This document shows, piece after piece, positions 61,849 to 64,000 of a DNA stretch of 64,000 bases. The notes below the pieces were generated by a model. The model was not told where the DNA came from and ran no database searches. It saw only the letters and a program-made list of their open reading frames with translations. The translations under genes were made by a program, and so were the position numbers. How positions within the stretch are numbered: the stretch's first letter is position 1; every line of letters starts with the position of its first letter. This DNA is from Sphingomonas trueperi (GTDB lineage Bacteria > Pseudomonadota > Alphaproteobacteria > Sphingomonadales > Sphingomonadaceae): the NCBI RefSeq assembly GCF_011927635.1, contig NZ_JAATJB010000002.1:434001-498000 (forward strand). The letters run 5' to 3'.

Positions 61849-64000
61849 ATGAGGGGTTACCAGTTTCCGCTGTGCACGCTTGCGCTCGCCGCATCGTTCA
61901 TCGGCAGCGCGGCGCATGCGCATGCGCATGCGGGGGAAGAGCATCGTGATCCGGCCGCAGCGCCCGCGCCGGCCCAGGCCACGACGGCGGCGAAGGGCGA
62001 TGGCGAGATCGTCGTCACCACCACCGCGCAGAAGCGCTTCGAGAACATCCAGAACGTGCCGCTCGCGGTGCAGGTGGTCACGCCTGCCCAGCTCGAGGCG
62101 CAGGGCGTTCGCCACTTCCAGGATCTCGGCAAGGTCGCGCCCTCGCTAACCGTCCGCACCGCCGAAAACCCGGTCAACGCGAACGTCTCGCTGCGCGGCG
62201 TCGGCACCTTCGCGTTCGGCATCGGTGTCGAGTCCTCGGTCGCAGTGACCGTCGACGGCGTGCCGCTCGCCTTCCAGGCGCGCGCCTTCACCGATCTGCC
62301 CGACGTGGCGATGATCGAAGTGCTCCGCGGCCCGCAGAGCACGCTGTACGGCAAGGCCGCCTCGGCCGGCCTGATCAAGATCATGACCACCCAGCCGACC
62401 AACGATTTCCACGTCAAGGCGAACCTGCTCGCCACCGACGACAAGGAATATGGCGGCAATTTCAGTGTCACCGGCCCGATCAACGAGACGCTCGGCTATG
62501 TCTTCTCGGCCAGCTATTCGAACTGGGGCGGCAACGTCCGCAACGTGTTCGACGGCAAGGACGTCAATGGCCGCGAGACGCTGAGCACCCGCGGCAAGCT
62601 GAAGTGGAAGGCGTCGCCGGACGTCGTCTTCACCGCCTCGGCCAACTATATGAACGGCAACACCACGGTGGGCCGTCCGTTCATCCGCATGGCACCGGGC
62701 GCGCTGCTGCGCGGCCAGGCCGGCCTCACCGCCGACGTGATCCTGCCGGCCATCAAGATCGATCCGCTCAACCAGAAGGTCGCCAACAACGACCGCGCCG
62801 GCACCAAATATTGGGGCTGGGGCACGATGCTCCGCACGGACATCAACATCGGCAAGATGCAGGTGCTGGGCCTGACCTCGTACGACAAGTTCCGCATGGA
62901 CGATTACATCGACCATGACGACACGGTCGCGCCGGGACCGTTCGGCCGCAACATCCAGGTCGGTGCGTTCAAGTCGCGCCTGTTCACCCAGGAAATCCGC
63001 CTGCTGTCGCCGGGCACCGACGCGTTCCGCTACGCCCTCGGCGTCTATTACGCCAATGTCGGCTTCGAGCGCCCGTTCAAGCGCGGCCCGCAATTCTCCC
63101 TCGCCGACTGGTTCGCCACTTCGGGCTCGCGCCAGATCGCGGCGTTCGGCCAGATCGACTGGGAATTCGTCAAGAACCTCACCGCCACCGTCGGCGGCCG
63201 CGCGCAGAACGAGCGGGTGAAGTACACCTTCCTCGACAAGAATCTGCCGGTGCCCGCCAGCTGGGCCGGCCATGCCAGCGACAACGCCACCACCTATCGC
63301 CTGGGCCTGCAATATCAGGCGACGCGCGACGTGATGCTGTTCGGCAGCTATGCCACCGGCTACAAGGGCCAGACCTACGATCTGACCACCGGCTTCGGAC
63401 AGGCGCGCGCAGATGCAGGCCCGATCCGTCCGGAAACGTCGAAGGACAAGGAATTCGGTGTCCGCACGCAGTTCTTCGGGCGGCGGATGACCTTCAACGT
63501 CACCTATTTCGACACCAACTACAAGGATCTGCAGGCGCAGTCGATCGAGACGATCAACGGCACCAGCAACTATCGCCTGACCAATGTCGGCGGGCTCAAC
63601 ACCAAGGGCCTGGAGTTCGAGAGCGCGGCGCGCTTCACCCATGATCTGACGATCAGCGGTGCGGCGACCTATCTCGACGCGACCTACACCTCGTTCCCGG
63701 TGGCGCAATGCTATCCGCTGCAGGGCGCGGCACAGGGCTGTGTCCAGGCGAAGCCGGCCTATCAGAACCTGACCGACACCCGCGCCATCCAGGCGCCGGA
63801 ATGGAAGGGCAGCGCCAGCATCGAATATACGCCTGCGCTCACCGAGAAGCTGAACGGCGTGCTCCAGGGCAGCTGGCAGTACCAGTCGAGCATCTACTAT
63901 GTCGCGCGCGATCCGGAGGCCTTCCAGCCCGCGTTCAGCATCTTCAACCTGAGCGCCGGCGTGCGCGACCACAAGCGCCGCTGGGAAGCGACGCTGTTCG
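61849..64000 (+). CDS. TonB-dependent receptor, second of a tandem pair (runs off the window)
   Basis: 717 codons are visible, open to the window edge; by comparison with its neighbour about 50 residues are missing. ATG 61849 with AAGGGG upstream. Signal peptide ends near GSAAHA, followed by His-Ala repeats and a Pro/Ala linker. The plug and barrel follow the upstream receptor nearly word for word over long blocks (VTTTAQKRFENIQNVPL; VTVDGVPLAFQARAF; GRPFI; NERVKYTF; ATGYKGQTYDLTTGF; NVGGLNTKGLEFE), so it is a recent tandem duplicate. Differences cluster in barrel loops, which points to related but distinct ligands. It has its own operator-like palindrome. Confidence 0.93.
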   Translation, partial: MRGYQFPLCTLALAASFIGSAAHAHAHAGEEHRDPAAAPAPAQATTAAKGDGEIVVTTTAQKRFENIQNVPLAVQVVTPAQLEAQGVRHFQDLGKVAPSLTVRTAENPVNANVSLRGVGTFAFGIGVESSVAVTVDGVPLAFQARAFTDLPDVAMIEVLRGPQSTLYGKAASAGLIKIMTTQPTNDFHVKANLLATDDKEYGGNFSVTGPINETLGYVFSASYSNWGGNVRNVFDGKDVNGRETLSTRGKLKWKASPDVVFTASANYMNGNTTVGRPFIRMAPGALLRGQAGLTADVILPAIKIDPLNQKVANNDRAGTKYWGWGTMLRTDINIGKMQVLGLTSYDKFRMDDYIDHDDTVAPGPFGRNIQVGAFKSRLFTQEIRLLSPGTDAFRYALGVYYANVGFERPFKRGPQFSLADWFATSGSRQIAAFGQIDWEFVKNLTATVGGRAQNERVKYTFLDKNLPVPASWAGHASDNATTYRLGLQYQATRDVMLFGSYATGYKGQTYDLTTGFGQARADAGPIRPETSKDKEFGVRTQFFGRRMTFNVTYFDTNYKDLQAQSIETINGTSNYRLTNVGGLNTKGLEFESAARFTHDLTISGAATYLDATYTSFPVAQCYPLQGAAQGCVQAKPAYQNLTDTRAIQAPEWKGSASIEYTPALTEKLNGVLQGSWQYQSSIYYVARDPEAFQPAFSIFNLSAGVRDHKRRWEATLF
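61912..61932 (+). repeat. Short tandem repeat (GCGCAT)3 inside the receptor signal region
   Basis: Three 6-bp units plus a partial fourth encode Ala-His repeats at the signal-peptide cleavage region of the second receptor. Slippage would change length by two residues without frameshift. Confidence 0.6.

Noticed and set aside
1..64000. CRISPR array, rRNA operon, intact insertion sequence or prophage
   Set aside because: No regularly spaced repeats, rRNA sequence, transposase frame or phage structural genes were seen; the only mobile traces are the integrase stub and short inverted repeats.

Overview
This is a visibly GC-rich chromosomal stretch that looks like an alphaproteobacterium of the Sphingomonadales (Sphingomonas or a close relative). 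The signs are four TonB-dependent receptors in 64 kb, paired DUF1501/DUF1800 proteins, a DUF6607 protein beside a haem-type receptor, an S9 ribosomal protein with an alanine-rich N-terminal extension, and palindromic intergenic repeats built on GATCCTCCCCGG arms. The genus is inferred from gene content only; there is no rRNA in the window.

Layout. 1-8.7 kb: fluoride channel CrcB, then a leftward series of response regulator, histidine kinase, RND pump, adaptor and outer-membrane lipoprotein. 8.7-13.6 kb: a scarred region with a monooxygenase fragment and inverted repeats, a haem-uptake-like receptor with DUF6607 behind a possible Fur box, and an integrase stub beside tRNA-Gly(CCC). 13.7-20.6 kb: a large TonB-dependent receptor, a ferredoxin reductase, a PaaG-like isomerase, a lipid kinase and a phosphoesterase. 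20.6-37.9 kb: mostly housekeeping genes (DUF1501/DUF1800, rplM-rpsI, cutA, ctaA, a ribbon-helix-helix/coiled-coil pair, dxs, a Zur-like regulator, merC-like, tlyA, a TauE/SafE permease, TspO, ubiK, ybjN-like, proC, a hemerythrin, a MarR regulator, ilvE and tRNA-Gln).

37.9-48.7 kb: a nine-gene leftward operon, mostly with 4-nt ATGA overlaps, facing a LacI-family regulator. It encodes a GMC flavoprotein, its Tat-signal small subunit, a cytochrome c, a DUF1080 (3-keto-disaccharide hydrolase) protein, three xylose-isomerase-like TIM barrels (two with Tat-like signals), a Gfo/Idh/MocA dehydrogenase and a sugar permease. Together these suggest periplasmic C3 oxidation of a sugar glycoside, cleavage of the 3-keto product, import and cytoplasmic reduction or isomerisation. 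A perfect inverted repeat ATGTAA-AGGA-TTACAT between operon and regulator is the candidate operator. A secreted two-domain VOC protein follows.

48.8-64 kb: an AraC regulator, an OprB-type porin, glpK facing glpD-glpR across nested TTCG/CGAA operator repeats, then an ExuT-like permease and a cytoplasmic GH31 alpha-glycosidase apparently continuous with glpR, and two tandem paralogous TonB-dependent receptors, the second cut by the window end. The juxtaposition of a GH31 enzyme with the whole glycerol pathway suggests use of a glycerol glycoside, which is a hypothesis. No CRISPR array, rRNA, intact insertion sequence or prophage was seen.
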